Shown: positions 34,226-43,384, counted from the first letter of the stretch. The stretch is 64,000 nucleotides of DNA from Planctomycetaceae bacterium (GCA_020638975.1 JACKHN010000009.1:248001-312000), one strand, 5' to 3'. Numbers and translations: made by a program. The notes: generated by a model not told the origin, from the letters alone.

Positions 34226-35954
34226 CTCAGACAGCACGATACGTTGTACGAATAACGCAAATGGCGAGCCGCATTCCGTTGTGCTTGGTTTACCGTTAGC
34301 GATGATCGTCCTGGCGTTGACGTTCGGGTGCAGACGACCCGACGAACAGGCGAGGAATTCTTTGGTGCCAGACAATGACGCACAGACCCAGCGAGTGGTC
34401 TTTGCGGAGATTGCCTCCGAATCTGGCATCGATTTCATTTATCGTAACGGTCAAGAAGCCAGAGCGTTGAGTATCGTCGAGTCGCTCGGTGGTGGTGTCG
34501 GGATCGCAGACATCGATCGTGACGGGTGGAACGATGTGTTTTTCCCTGGAGGCGGGGAACTAAAATTGAACGAGGCTTTACCGGGCCTTCCTCATCGATT
34601 ATTTCGACAGGTGGCAAGACTCCAATTTGAAGAAGTATCGCGACAGGCTCGGGTACATGAGTCGTATCGCTACTCGCATGGCTGTTCCATTAGCGATTTC
34701 GATAACGATGGGTTCCCCGATGTCCTAGTGACCGGCTATGGCGGCCTGGAGTTTTTTCAGAACCAGGGCGATGGAACGTTTCGGGAGATGCACGAAGCAG
34801 CAAATCTCAGTGACTCGCAGTGGAGCAGCAGCGCAGCCTGGGGCGACTTTAACTCCGATGGCAACTTGGATCTGTATGTCGCGCATTACGTGAATTGGTC
34901 TTGGGAGTTCAATCCCGAGTGCTTTGCGGGAGTTCAACAACGCGACATTTGCCCGCCACGTACCTTCCGTGGTCTCGACGATACACTCTATCTCTCACGC
35001 GGTGACGGCACGTTTGACGATGCCACACAAGATTCAGGCTTGCGACCGGAAGGAAAAGGCCTTGGCGTATTGGCCGCTGATATCGACAGTGATGGAGACG
35101 TGGATATTTACGTGGCCAACGACACGGTGGACAACTTCTGTTACTTGAATGACGGAAGTGGGCATTTCGAGGAACAAGGCACAATCACGGGGCTGGCGAC
35201 AGACGATCGAGGTGCCCCGAACGGCAGCATGGGCATTGCCATCCTCGATTATGACGCCAACCAGTTGCCGGACCTGTGGGTCGCGAACTACGAAAACGAA
35301 TCGTTTGCGTTGTATCGGAATGAAGGAAACACCTCTTTCACGCATGTCAGCCAGTCCACGGGGATCTTCTCAATGGGTCCAAATTACGTAGGCTTCGGTA
35401 CCGCCGCGTGCGACTTGGACAAAGACGGTGACGAAGACCTGATGATCGCCAACGGTCATGTTGTCGCACACCCTCGGAGCGGCGAGGTGAAACAAAGGCC
35501 GCTGATCTTGTTGAACGAAGCAGGGAGTTTCCGCGTGGCCGACTTTGACGCGGATCAATACTTTGGCCAAACCCATCATGGCCGGGGACTGGCTGTCGCC
35601 GACCTGGACAACGACGGTGATTTGGAGATGGTCGTTTCGCACAACAATGAACCAGCCGCGGTCTTAACGAACGAAACGATCACCTCGAATCAGTGGCTGG
35701 GGCTTCGTTTGATTGGGCGCAGGAGTAACCGGGACGCGATCGGGACGCGAGCAACTCTGCATACTACGGCCAGTATTCAGCTTCGCATCTCCTACGGAGG
35801 CGGAAGCTATCTTTCGCAGAGTGACAATCGACTGTTCTGGGGCGTGCCCACTGGTGCTCGTGCCACGCATCTGCAGATCACTTGGCCCAACGGCGTACTA
35901 CAAACGGTGGAAATTGACGAGTGTGATCGTTACCTTTCGGTGGTCGAACCTTGA
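34212..35954 (+). CDS. CRTAC1-like FG-GAP/VCBS + ASPIC/UnbV protein (set 1)
   Basis: This 580-residue protein has a lipoprotein-like N-terminus (LPLAMIVLALTFGC). Repeated FG-GAP/VCBS blade motifs with calcium loops follow: DIDRDGWNDVFFPG, DFDNDGFPDVLVTG, DFNSDGNLDLYVAHY, DIDSDGDVDIYVAND, DYDANQLPDLWVAN and DLDNDGDLEMVVSHN. An ASPIC/UnbV domain ends it (GLRLIGRRSNRDAIG to ITWPNGVLQTV). These seven-blade beta-propellers are secreted. Their substrate is unknown. It overlaps the upstream TPR gene by 14 bp. Confidence 0.9.
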   Translation: MNPIDSDSTIRCTNNANGEPHSVVLGLPLAMIVLALTFGCRRPDEQARNSLVPDNDAQTQRVVFAEIASESGIDFIYRNGQEARALSIVESLGGGVGIADIDRDGWNDVFFPGGGELKLNEALPGLPHRLFRQVARLQFEEVSRQARVHESYRYSHGCSISDFDNDGFPDVLVTGYGGLEFFQNQGDGTFREMHEAANLSDSQWSSSAAWGDFNSDGNLDLYVAHYVNWSWEFNPECFAGVQQRDICPPRTFRGLDDTLYLSRGDGTFDDATQDSGLRPEGKGLGVLAADIDSDGDVDIYVANDTVDNFCYLNDGSGHFEEQGTITGLATDDRGAPNGSMGIAILDYDANQLPDLWVANYENESFALYRNEGNTSFTHVSQSTGIFSMGPNYVGFGTAACDLDKDGDEDLMIANGHVVAHPRSGEVKQRPLILLNEAGSFRVADFDADQYFGQTHHGRGLAVADLDNDGDLEMVVSHNNEPAAVLTNETITSNQWLGLRLIGRRSNRDAIGTRATLHTTASIQLRISYGGGSYLSQSDNRLFWGVPTGARATHLQITWPNGVLQTVEIDECDRYLSVVEP

Positions 35955-35975
35955 TGCGAGGACTTGGCACGCACG

Positions 35976-37136
35976 ATGAAAAGAGACTTTTATCGTTTCA
36001 CGCTCAAGCACCTGGCGTTTCTGCTGTTGGTCCTTTGTATTTTCCTGGGCTTCGTCGCCCGATACACGCAGCCCGACTATGAAGAACAGGTCGCTCGTGC
36101 AGCGTTTCAAAAGCTGCAACGTGCTGAGATCGACCTGGAAGCAGCCATCAAAAGCGATAACTTGGCACTTGCCCGCGATGCAATCGAGCGTGGCGCTCGC
36201 CCAACCGACGGTTTTCTTCAAGGCCGCGGCGATCTGTTGAAAATCTGTGTCGACAGCTGCCAACCAGCGATGTTGGCGCTGCTGCTGGAACACGACGCGA
36301 ATCCACGACAAAGTGTGTCCGCCGATTTGGTCGGCCATGGCCCACTTCTGTTTGCAGTGGCGTCCAGCCCCCAACCATTGAAAGCTCGCCGAGAGATGCT
36401 GGACCTGTTACTCGAGCACGGCGTCGACATCAATACGGTGGCTGGCAACAAGTCCATCGTCATGGACATCGCGATTTATCATAATGACGCGCCGCTGTGT
36501 GATTTGCTGCGCGCGTACGGCGTTCCCTATGGACCACGCGAAATGGTCGTCTTCAATCGGCTCGCCGAATTGAAGGAAGCCGTCGCCACCAATCCCGAGA
36601 TCGTTAAAGAACGAGTCGCGCCGGTCTATGCGGGGAAGAATCCTACCTTGCTGGGACTCGCGCTCAAGCATGGACACGCCGAAGTTGCACGCTTCTTGAT
36701 CGATGCCGGTGCGCCGCTAGACACATTGGAAGAACTTGGAGCAACGCCGATGCACATGGCAGCTCGCGGTGGCAATCCAGACATGATCCGGCTGCTCGCC
36801 GAGCGCGGACTCGACGTGAACGCCCGCGATGACTGGAACGACACGCCGCTGACAGACGTGATTTGGCGCACAAATATCGAAACCGTTAGGACGCTCCTTG
36901 AAGTGGGAGCAGACGTCAACGCGGAACCAGTCCGAGGACGCACAGCCTTGTATGCTTTATTGCGCAAGTTGACACCCGAGCGATACGAAATCGTACGCTT
37001 GTTGATCGCTGCGGGTGCCGACCCCACGATCGCGGACGATCAAGGCGTTTCGGCGTTGGACCTGGCTCGCGATTATCCACCTGAAGTGCAAACGTTGCTG
37101 GAGAAACCGACAGCAGCGGCTGCCAGAGTTGAGTAA
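35976..37136 (+). CDS. Ankyrin-repeat membrane-anchored protein
   Basis: From ATG 35976 the protein is 386 residues. A short basic N-terminus with a transmembrane helix (about 10-30, LAFLLLVLCIFLGFVAR) is followed by ankyrin repeats to the end: LLEHGVDINTVAGN, GATPMHMAARGGNPDMIRLL, ERGLDVNARDDWNDTPL and VGADVNAEPVRGRTALYALL. Ankyrin repeats bind proteins. The partner is not clear. The gene lies 22 bp after the CRTAC1 gene and may belong to the same transcript. A TTG at 35964 is in frame. Confidence 0.85.
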   Translation: MKRDFYRFTLKHLAFLLLVLCIFLGFVARYTQPDYEEQVARAAFQKLQRAEIDLEAAIKSDNLALARDAIERGARPTDGFLQGRGDLLKICVDSCQPAMLALLLEHDANPRQSVSADLVGHGPLLFAVASSPQPLKARREMLDLLLEHGVDINTVAGNKSIVMDIAIYHNDAPLCDLLRAYGVPYGPREMVVFNRLAELKEAVATNPEIVKERVAPVYAGKNPTLLGLALKHGHAEVARFLIDAGAPLDTLEELGATPMHMAARGGNPDMIRLLAERGLDVNARDDWNDTPLTDVIWRTNIETVRTLLEVGADVNAEPVRGRTALYALLRKLTPERYEIVRLLIAAGADPTIADDQGVSALDLARDYPPEVQTLLEKPTAAAARVE

Positions 37137-37200
37137 CTGCATGGGCAGTTACTTCTGGGACAACGGCGTGTCTAACTGGATACGCCCCCTTCACGCCCGG

Positions 37201-40200
37201 CTAACTGACCGACGCGATACGTGCCGCAAGACGCTCGTGAACCCAAGTCAACCACTCGCTTGACGGTGGAGCGTAGGGGCGGAACTTCTCGAAGGCTCCT
37301 TGTTCTTCGCTGTACAGCAAAGCTCGATGCGTGCCGAGCCGACTGGCGGCGGGTGAGTCCATCAGGTTGCTGGAATCGGTGGCGCTCATCTGACAGAGAA
37401 CTCGATAGTCCAAGTCTCGCAAGGTCTGTCGATCGAGCCAACGATTGACATTGTTAAACGTATCGCACCACACGAGCGTGTGAATTCCAACGGCCGGTCC
37501 CTCGCGAAGGATCTCGACGAATTGCTTGTTCGGCGTGGCAGGTTTATCGTCGTCGAGGCTTGAGAAGCTGAAATCATCATCGGCTCGGCGGAGATCGCGG
37601 AAGCGAGATAGATTGTGAACGAACAGGAAAATCGGCGCGGCTGACTCGTCGCCACTTTCCATTCGGCGTTGAAGCTCCGCAGCGATCGTCGCTGTGGCGT
37701 CACCAATGCCCTTCACATCAACTAACTTGATTCCCAGCGAAAGCTCGTCGACAACTCGTGGCCAGAAACCCGCTTCGGCAGAATCCGCACGAGCACCATC
37801 GAACACATAGAAGCTCGGTTCGGAATTCGGTACGCTACGCGTCGTCGCAACCAGGCTGACTAACGCGTTGCCCATAATGCCGGCGAGCGTTTCGTCCTGC
37901 TGGCCGACAAGCAAGACGTTGTTGCCGCTTTGGCGTCGAAACACGATGGATGTCGGATCTTTGATCGCCACCGCGGAACCTAGCCAGGCAGTTGCGGCGA
38001 CCGTCGCTCCAACCGCTTCGCGCGTGACTGCGTTTCGCAGCGGAACATTTTCACGTGGGTCGGCGGGTGCATTGCCTTCAAACACAATTGGCGGGGTCAG
38101 GTCGCGACCGTTGCTACTGGCGTTCTCCCGGAGCTTGCGGAGATAGGCTTCCTGTTGCTTTGCGCCAAGCCAAACAACTTGGAACGGGTGATTGCCTTCG
38201 AACATTCCGTTCGCATCGTTGTAGATCGCTTCGCCCGGTCGATCCAACAGCCGCGCGGCGGTGTTGTCTTCGCTCAAGATCAAATGCGAATCGGCTTCGC
38301 TGCATTGCAACGCGATGCGTACTGCCATCTGTCCGAGTGTGCTTCGCGCCAGGGAATAGGCACCGGCCAACGTTTGCGAACCCAGCAGGACGTGTATCCC
38401 GAAGGCTCGTCCTTGCCGAACCAGCCGGTCCAGCAGCAACGCCGCATCCTGTGACACGCGGTCGTCCTGGACAAAGAACTCTTGGAATTCGTCAATGATC
38501 AACATCAAACGCGGCAGCGGCGTGTCGGGATTCGCATCACGATAGTTCTTAATGTCGGCGACACCATGATCGCGGAACAGGTCACCACGCGTGCGGAGTT
38601 CGAGATCAAGCCGCTCCAGCACGCTCATGCCAAACTCGCGTTCGCTTTCGATCGCGATGACACGAGCGTGAGGCAGTGCATAAGTCGCATACGGTTTGAA
38701 CTCGACGCCCTTCTTGAAGTCGATCAGATAGAACTGCACTTCGTCCGGACCGTAATGCAACGCCGTATTGGCGATCATCGCGTGCAACAACGTCGATTTT
38801 CCGGAACCTGTCTTTCCGGAAATCAAAACGTGCTGCGAAGTTCCTTTGCCGAGTTGCAGATGCTGGAGCTTCGTGGCACCTGCTCGGCCCAAGGGAATAT
38901 CGATCCCGCCGCGACTGTCGTGCGTCCACCATTGATCATCGGCGGGCGCGACCATCGAGAAAGGCACCTCGACGCGAATGGCATCCTTCGCTCGCTGCCC
39001 CACCGTCTTGATTATTTCACTGAAGTGTTCGTCTGTCGGAGGTTCATCCAACGTCAGCGGCAAATCCTTAATGTCCTCTTCGATCCAATGGAACCGGCTC
39101 CCATCCCACTGCACGGCAGCAGATTTCGCTTCGAGATCGGCGAGATGAAAGTTCCTCGGCAATTCGATCTTGGAATCGGTGCTGAGCAAGGTATAGACAC
39201 CACACTTCGAGCCGCTGGTGACGATGCTCATCAATCGCTGAGCCGCTTCCTCGGAGAACCCCGACGGGAAATTAGCCACAACAAGAATGTGGAACGGTTC
39301 GGCAACTTCACCCGCGTCGGCGTTGTACTCGTCGATTGTCTTGAACTCGTTTCGTAAGTACGTTTGAATCACGTCCTCCATGTGCTCCGTCAAGTCGGTC
39401 AGACGCTGTGTGATGTGCGAGCCTTCCGTCCAGATTCGATGCGTTACGAGTTTTTCGTCGTAGTCGGCGAGATGCATGAAGGCCGAGAAATTTTGTCCGA
39501 GGCCAACTGGATCGATGATCGTAAATCGCACCTTTCCCGGCGGCAGCGAAGTCAACAAACGAAGCATCACATTTTGGATCGACTGATTCGCAATCGCACG
39601 CCCCTCGCCGAAGGCCTCGAACAACAGCGTCGGATGTTCGGCAAACGACAGGACGGCGGGAAGTGTGAAGTCCGTCTGCGGAGGCCGGAGGTCCTCGTGA
39701 CTCGGCAAGCCGTTCTCGAACATCCCCAAACTGATTCCATACCGGCCAAAACGGAGCGCAGGCAGACTGGCATCGAGAGGAATATGCTGGGCCCAATCGG
39801 TCGTGTTCCACTCTGGAAAGCGAGTCTCACAATACTGCTTCATCGAGTCGAGCGAGCTCTGAAAGCTCGCCAAGCCGCCAGTCCACCGCTCGACCAATCG
39901 CGTCCAAGCCCTTTCAAACGTCTCGCGACTTGTCGCCAGTTCCTGCTCGAACCGGGCCTCGAAGTCGCGGACTTGTTGATCAAAATCAAGCTGCATCTGC
40001 TTTAATTGCTGCTCAAACTTGGAACTCGTCGCACGACGTTGAACGTCTCGCTGCTCCGCCGCCGCGGTGCGTTCGTCTTGCAGCACTTCCGCTACCTTGG
40101 CCAGCTCCGCTTCCCGTTCGGTCTGCAATTCGCTGGTGCGTGCGTCGCGTTTTCGTTCCGCCTCGCGCACTTCTCGGTCCAGTTCGCCGCGTCGCAACTC

Positions 40201-41118
40201 GCGTTTCTGATCCGCTTCGGCGACTGCCAACACACGTGCCGCGTCCAGCGATGCGTTGGCGTTTGCGATATGTTGCCGATACTGACCGTACAGTTCCAAC
40301 GTCTGACGCACCGCCGGCTGACGGATGACGACCCACACGATGGCTGTGATGCAAACGGCAATCAAACCCGCCGCAGCAAACAACAACCACACGGCATTAC
40401 CGGTAAAATGATCGGCAAGTTGGAGGTAGCCGACGACGGCCAACGCAATATGCGCTACGAAGTACACACCTAACATGTACTCCCAGTTCAACAACTTCGA
40501 GGCCCATTGGCCGCGAAACCCCTGCTGAGTCTGCTGGGCGGCGGACAACTCTGCGGCAAAGTTGGCAATCGGCTGAGCTGAATCGCAGACACCTCGCCTC
40601 TCGGGCAGCTGTCGAGCGAGACGGAGGCATGATCGCTTGCGGAGAATCTGCTTTTCGACGGATTGATCAAGCGTCGCCAATTCTTCTCGATGGGTTTCGA
40701 GTTTCGCTTTGAACTCCGTCAGCGCCTCCTTCGTGTCTCGTACCGCTTCTTCGTACGCATTCTGGGAACGTTGCCTCTGCGACTCGCAGTTGTCTCGGGC
40801 CGACTTGATGCCATTGTCTGCGTGCTGACTGATCTCGCGTAAACGCTGGTCGTGCTTGGCAATCGCGGTCTCGACAGCGTTCTCATAGTTTCTCACGATC
40901 GTCGCCAACGCCGTGTTCTGTTGCGACTGGGTTGCCAACTTGTCTCGCTGAAAACTCACGTAAAGCCGTTCACGCTCGGCACTGAACTGCTGTTTCGTGG
41001 CCACTTCGCGCGCTTCAAAACTCGCTTGGATCGTAGTTTCTGATTGGGCTCGATCGGCAATCAGCTTACCGAGATCTTCAATCAAACCCCGTTGTTCATC
41101 CGTCGAGATGCGATCCAT
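37201..41118 (-). CDS. EccC-like FtsK/SpoIIIE secretion ATPase (type VII-like)
   Basis: In this 1305-residue protein, residues 1-205 are charged coiled coil. Transmembrane helices lie at 214-233 and 242-265, and a second coiled coil at 280-420. Three FtsK-type ATPase modules follow. Module 1 (about 450-690) has no intact P-loop. Module 2 (about 720-990) has Walker A GKTGSGKS at 768-775 and Walker B LMLIIDEFQE at 871-880. Module 3 (about 1040-1290) keeps the fold, but its P-loop position reads GQQDETLA (1072-1079). This matches EccC of type VII secretion, not the DNA translocase FtsK, which lacks the coiled coils. It should energise export of the WXG100-like products. Confidence 0.88.
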   Translation of the reverse strand: MDRISTDEQRGLIEDLGKLIADRAQSETTIQASFEAREVATKQQFSAERERLYVSFQRDKLATQSQQNTALATIVRNYENAVETAIAKHDQRLREISQHADNGIKSARDNCESQRQRSQNAYEEAVRDTKEALTEFKAKLETHREELATLDQSVEKQILRKRSCLRLARQLPERRGVCDSAQPIANFAAELSAAQQTQQGFRGQWASKLLNWEYMLGVYFVAHIALAVVGYLQLADHFTGNAVWLLFAAAGLIAVCITAIVWVVIRQPAVRQTLELYGQYRQHIANANASLDAARVLAVAEADQKRELRRGELDREVREAERKRDARTSELQTEREAELAKVAEVLQDERTAAAEQRDVQRRATSSKFEQQLKQMQLDFDQQVRDFEARFEQELATSRETFERAWTRLVERWTGGLASFQSSLDSMKQYCETRFPEWNTTDWAQHIPLDASLPALRFGRYGISLGMFENGLPSHEDLRPPQTDFTLPAVLSFAEHPTLLFEAFGEGRAIANQSIQNVMLRLLTSLPPGKVRFTIIDPVGLGQNFSAFMHLADYDEKLVTHRIWTEGSHITQRLTDLTEHMEDVIQTYLRNEFKTIDEYNADAGEVAEPFHILVVANFPSGFSEEAAQRLMSIVTSGSKCGVYTLLSTDSKIELPRNFHLADLEAKSAAVQWDGSRFHWIEEDIKDLPLTLDEPPTDEHFSEIIKTVGQRAKDAIRVEVPFSMVAPADDQWWTHDSRGGIDIPLGRAGATKLQHLQLGKGTSQHVLISGKTGSGKSTLLHAMIANTALHYGPDEVQFYLIDFKKGVEFKPYATYALPHARVIAIESEREFGMSVLERLDLELRTRGDLFRDHGVADIKNYRDANPDTPLPRLMLIIDEFQEFFVQDDRVSQDAALLLDRLVRQGRAFGIHVLLGSQTLAGAYSLARSTLGQMAVRIALQCSEADSHLILSEDNTAARLLDRPGEAIYNDANGMFEGNHPFQVVWLGAKQQEAYLRKLRENASSNGRDLTPPIVFEGNAPADPRENVPLRNAVTREAVGATVAATAWLGSAVAIKDPTSIVFRRQSGNNVLLVGQQDETLAGIMGNALVSLVATTRSVPNSEPSFYVFDGARADSAEAGFWPRVVDELSLGIKLVDVKGIGDATATIAAELQRRMESGDESAAPIFLFVHNLSRFRDLRRADDDFSFSSLDDDKPATPNKQFVEILREGPAVGIHTLVWCDTFNNVNRWLDRQTLRDLDYRVLCQMSATDSSNLMDSPAASRLGTHRALLYSEEQGAFEKFRPYAPPSSEWLTWVHERLAARIASVS

Positions 41119-41145
41119 GATTTGTGCCGTTCCCAGTCTCGTAAA

Positions 41146-41385
41146 TCAATCTTCTGATTTGCGGTCTTCAAGTTCCCGTTCAGCTCGTGCAAAAACATCG
41201 CTCAAAGAGTTGACCGCAGCCAACAAGAGCGAGATCTGGGGGCCGATTGGCTGGACATATTTCGAATCGAAATCATCGCGATTCTTGTCCTTCCAATATT
41301 CGCTCGTCGCGTTCCATTGCTCGCGAAGGTCTTTCGCCGCGCGTGTCAAACGGATCGTGCTGCTGTGCAGATCACAGATTCTCAT
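41146..41385 (-). CDS. WXG100-like small protein B (W-x-D variant)
   Basis: This 79-residue helical protein has the pattern EYWKDKNRDDF at residues 29-39, so W31 and D33 stand where WXG100 proteins have W-x-G, with F39 eight residues after W. The same spacing (W-[KR]-D-x5-F) is found in the partner at 42158-42427. WXG100 proteins form helical-hairpin dimers exported by EccC-type ATPases. The start ATG overlaps the stop of the preceding gene (ATGA), and it lies 27 bp before the EccC-like gene, so it is in the same operon. Confidence 0.7.
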   Translation of the reverse strand: MRICDLHSSTIRLTRAAKDLREQWNATSEYWKDKNRDDFDSKYVQPIGPQISLLLAAVNSLSDVFARAERELEDRKSED

Positions 41386-41972
41386 GGCTCAATCCTCTTC
41401 GACGCATCGATATCGGGGGGACTGGCATTGGGTGAACTGGCGTCGGGGGAACTTTCGCCGCCGTCACTCAATGCACCCGACCGAACACGACTGGTCCCGC
41501 CGGCATACCGCTCCAAGGCATTCAGCAAATTGGTCAGCGCCGCGATCGCGCGAGGCAATTCGCTGTCCACACTTAACCGCATCTCCGCCAGTTGCCCGTC
41601 GAATAAGGTGAGTTCGTGCCGAATGGTTTGAATCCACTGCTTCACAAGCCGAACTTGATCTTCACAGTACCGCAAGCGTCGCCGTGCGCGTTCGTAATTC
41701 TTCTTTTGCTCGTAACAAGACGGCGCCTCTTCGGATCCGTATTTCAATTGACAACGTTCGAGCGCGTTGCGGGCTTGCGCCATCTCTTCGGAAGCCTTCT
41801 TGACTTGGGCCGGCCAATAACGGCGTCGATCTACCTCGATCCAATTGACCGCGCGGCGAATTTCCAGTTCCAGTGACACGATTGAATCGCGAGCGTCTTC
41901 TTCGAATTTCACCATCGCAGCGCGAAAGGCATGCACGGCTTCGATCGAAGTGACGTTTGCGGATTGGTTCAT
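41382..41972 (-). CDS. Coiled-coil protein of the type VII-like operon
   Basis: From ATG 41972 (MNQSANVTSIEAVHAF) the protein is 196 residues. It is almost entirely alpha-helical, with aromatic residues (NWIEVDRRRYW), a C-x-L segment and a long coiled coil (VKKASEEMAQARNALERC, YERARRRLRYCEDQVRLVKQ). It ends in a Ser/Pro/Asp-rich tail (SPDASSPNASPPD). It has no signal peptide. An upstream in-frame ATG at 42056 would add residues encoded by a repetitive element, so it is rejected. Its stop overlaps the next gene's start. It may be a larger LXG-like or chaperone partner of the WXG100-like proteins. Confidence 0.7.
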   Translation of the reverse strand: MNQSANVTSIEAVHAFRAAMVKFEEDARDSIVSLELEIRRAVNWIEVDRRRYWPAQVKKASEEMAQARNALERCQLKYGSEEAPSCYEQKKNYERARRRLRYCEDQVRLVKQWIQTIRHELTLFDGQLAEMRLSVDSELPRAIAALTNLLNALERYAGGTSRVRSGALSDGGESSPDASSPNASPPDIDASKRIEP

Positions 41973-41977
41973 GGCTT

Positions 41978-42140
41978 TGGGGACGAGAGACGAGGGGCAA
42001 GAGACAAGAGACAGAGCCTCCTCATCCATTATGCCCTGTCTCTCAAGAAGAGCCACCTGTAGAGCGTCAAGAGACGAGGAACAAGAGACGAGAGCCAGAA
42101 AACAACTACCTGGGTATCCTTCTGGCTCTTGTCTCTCGAC
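41978..42140. repeat. GAGACGAGAG-rich repetitive stretch with hairpin
   Basis: The plus strand carries many variants of GAGACGAGA/CAAGAGAC (41981-42020, 42070-42100). Arms GAGACGAGAGCCAGAA (42085-42100) and TTCTGGCTCTTGTCTC (42120-42135) pair with one mismatch. It lies between two genes of the type VII-like operon and could attenuate or process the message. It looks like an inserted dispersed element. Confidence 0.65.
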
Positions 42141-42157
42141 TCTCGACTCTCGCCCCC

Positions 42158-42427
42158 TTAACCCTGCAGATAGTCCTCGATATGTTCCGCTTTACGCAGC
42201 AAGTAGGGAATATACTGCTCCGTCGCCTCAGTAAACCTCGATATAACCTTCATATTCTGCTCAAACTGCTCGACGAACTTTTTGTGTTCCTGATCGCGCC
42301 ACGTCGCACCCAGCGTGGCGAGTTGGTTCCCCAAGACGGTCGATTGATTCTGAAGTTCGCTGTTAAACTTCTTTAATCGCTGAGCAAAGCGACGGAGTTC
42401 TTCTGGGTCGACGACAGCTTGTGCCAT
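42158..42427 (-). CDS. WXG100-like small protein A (W-x-D variant)
   Basis: From ATG 42427 (MAQAVVDPEELRRF) the protein is 89 residues, the usual WXG100 size. It has two helices joined at GATWRDQEHKKF, where W43-R-D45 replaces W-x-G and F51 follows eight residues later. The first helix has hydrophobics at heptad spacing (FAQRLKKFNSELQNQS). It is the first gene of the operon. GGAAGAGG precedes the ATG. The frame is open to 42481, but that extension is not family-like. It is the most likely secreted substrate or structural pore subunit of the EccC-like ATPase. Confidence 0.78.
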   Translation of the reverse strand: MAQAVVDPEELRRFAQRLKKFNSELQNQSTVLGNQLATLGATWRDQEHKKFVEQFEQNMKVISRFTEATEQYIPYLLRKAEHIEDYLQG

Positions 42428-42589
42428 GAGGGGCCTCTTCCGTAATTGAGTTGTCGATGCGATACGAGTCGTGCTCTGCAAGGAATGTGGAACCCCATTT
42501 ACTATAATATAAAGCTTCCGATGATACAGCTTTCCGCGCTCGTTCTTTCACGGGAGTAGGCCGTTAATGATGTTAGTAATCGACCACGC

Positions 42590-42960
42590 CCAGAGGACGT
42601 GGCTTTGGCTTGCCCCGCAGAGCGGCGCGTTTAGACCTGCGGGACATTGTGAAGGGAGTTTTTCGCGGGAATCACAAATCATAATCCGAAGCGTAAGTTT
42701 TGAAGTTACGCGCTTCGCGTTCCGCCGGGCCATAGGCCCAGCAATTTGCCTAGCCCAGCCCGAAGGGCTGGGTGTTAGGCGAAATCGTTCGTGAGGGCCG
42801 AAGGTCCGGCCATTTGCAACCGCCCTACGCAGTCCAAGCAAACGGTCGGGCCGTTGGCCCTGCGATTCTTTGTTCTTGTCGATACCCAGCCCGCCGGGCT
42901 GGCTAGATAATCGGACGGGGCCTTGCCCCTAAATCAAATAGCGCAACTTCAAAAAGCGTA
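42590..42960. repeat. Cluster of short REP-like hairpins
   Basis: Several GC-rich palindromes lie in series. They include CCCAGCCC-GAA-GGGCTGGG (42754-42772, extended by outer GCCTA/TTAGGC), a GGCC-GAAGGTCC-GGCC unit near 42797, GGGCCGTTGGCCC near 42848, CCAGCCC-GCC-GGGCTGG near 42884, and GGGGCCTTGCCCC near 42917. No open frame here is credible. It lies just upstream of the type VII-like operon's first gene. Confidence 0.65.
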
Positions 42961-43384
42961 AGCGAGGGACGCACTCCTCACCGCTGTCTCCCTCGTTTAC
43001 GCATCGGGTTACCAAGGAAGGAACACCGCCGGACCGGCAGAGCCTATCAGGGTCGCTCGACCGGAGGCCGAGGTTTTAGAACGCACTAATTGCGGAGCGT
43101 ACCGAGAAATCCGCGACGCCGATGGACTCGTCGTATCTCGACCGTCACGAGCCGGTCGGTCTCGTGATCGTCACTTGCTTGCCTACTTGTGGCCAGCTGC
43201 AGAGCGGCGAAGCCCCGTACTCGCTGGTGCAGTATCGATCACCTCAATTAGTGCACCAGTCGCTTGAAGGAGGGAGAAAAGCGGGGAGCCCCGAGTTAGA
43301 TTTTTCACTCCGGAAGAGATTGTGACCCACTATTCTTTCATTACTCGGAGCAGACGACGGGGACCGCTTCGCGAGAGAAAGGTC
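42961..43384. other. Intergenic region, no gene supported
   Basis: About 420 bp lie upstream of the end of the membrane protein gene. The short plus-strand frames at 43122-43325 and 43322-43516 overlap each other and the neighbouring gene and resemble no protein. Confidence 0.45.

Noticed and set aside
38482..39357. 291-residue plus-strand open frame
   Set aside because: It is antisense to the EccC-like gene and has no family resemblance.
37201..41118. Chromosome-segregation FtsK
   Set aside because: It has FtsK/SpoIIIE modules, but the two-helix membrane part, flanking coiled coils, three modules and adjacent WXG100-like genes fit EccC. There is no gamma DNA-binding domain at the C-terminus.
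43122..43325. 67-residue plus-strand frame in the repeat-rich gap
   Set aside because: It overlaps another short frame, resembles no protein and has no convincing start.
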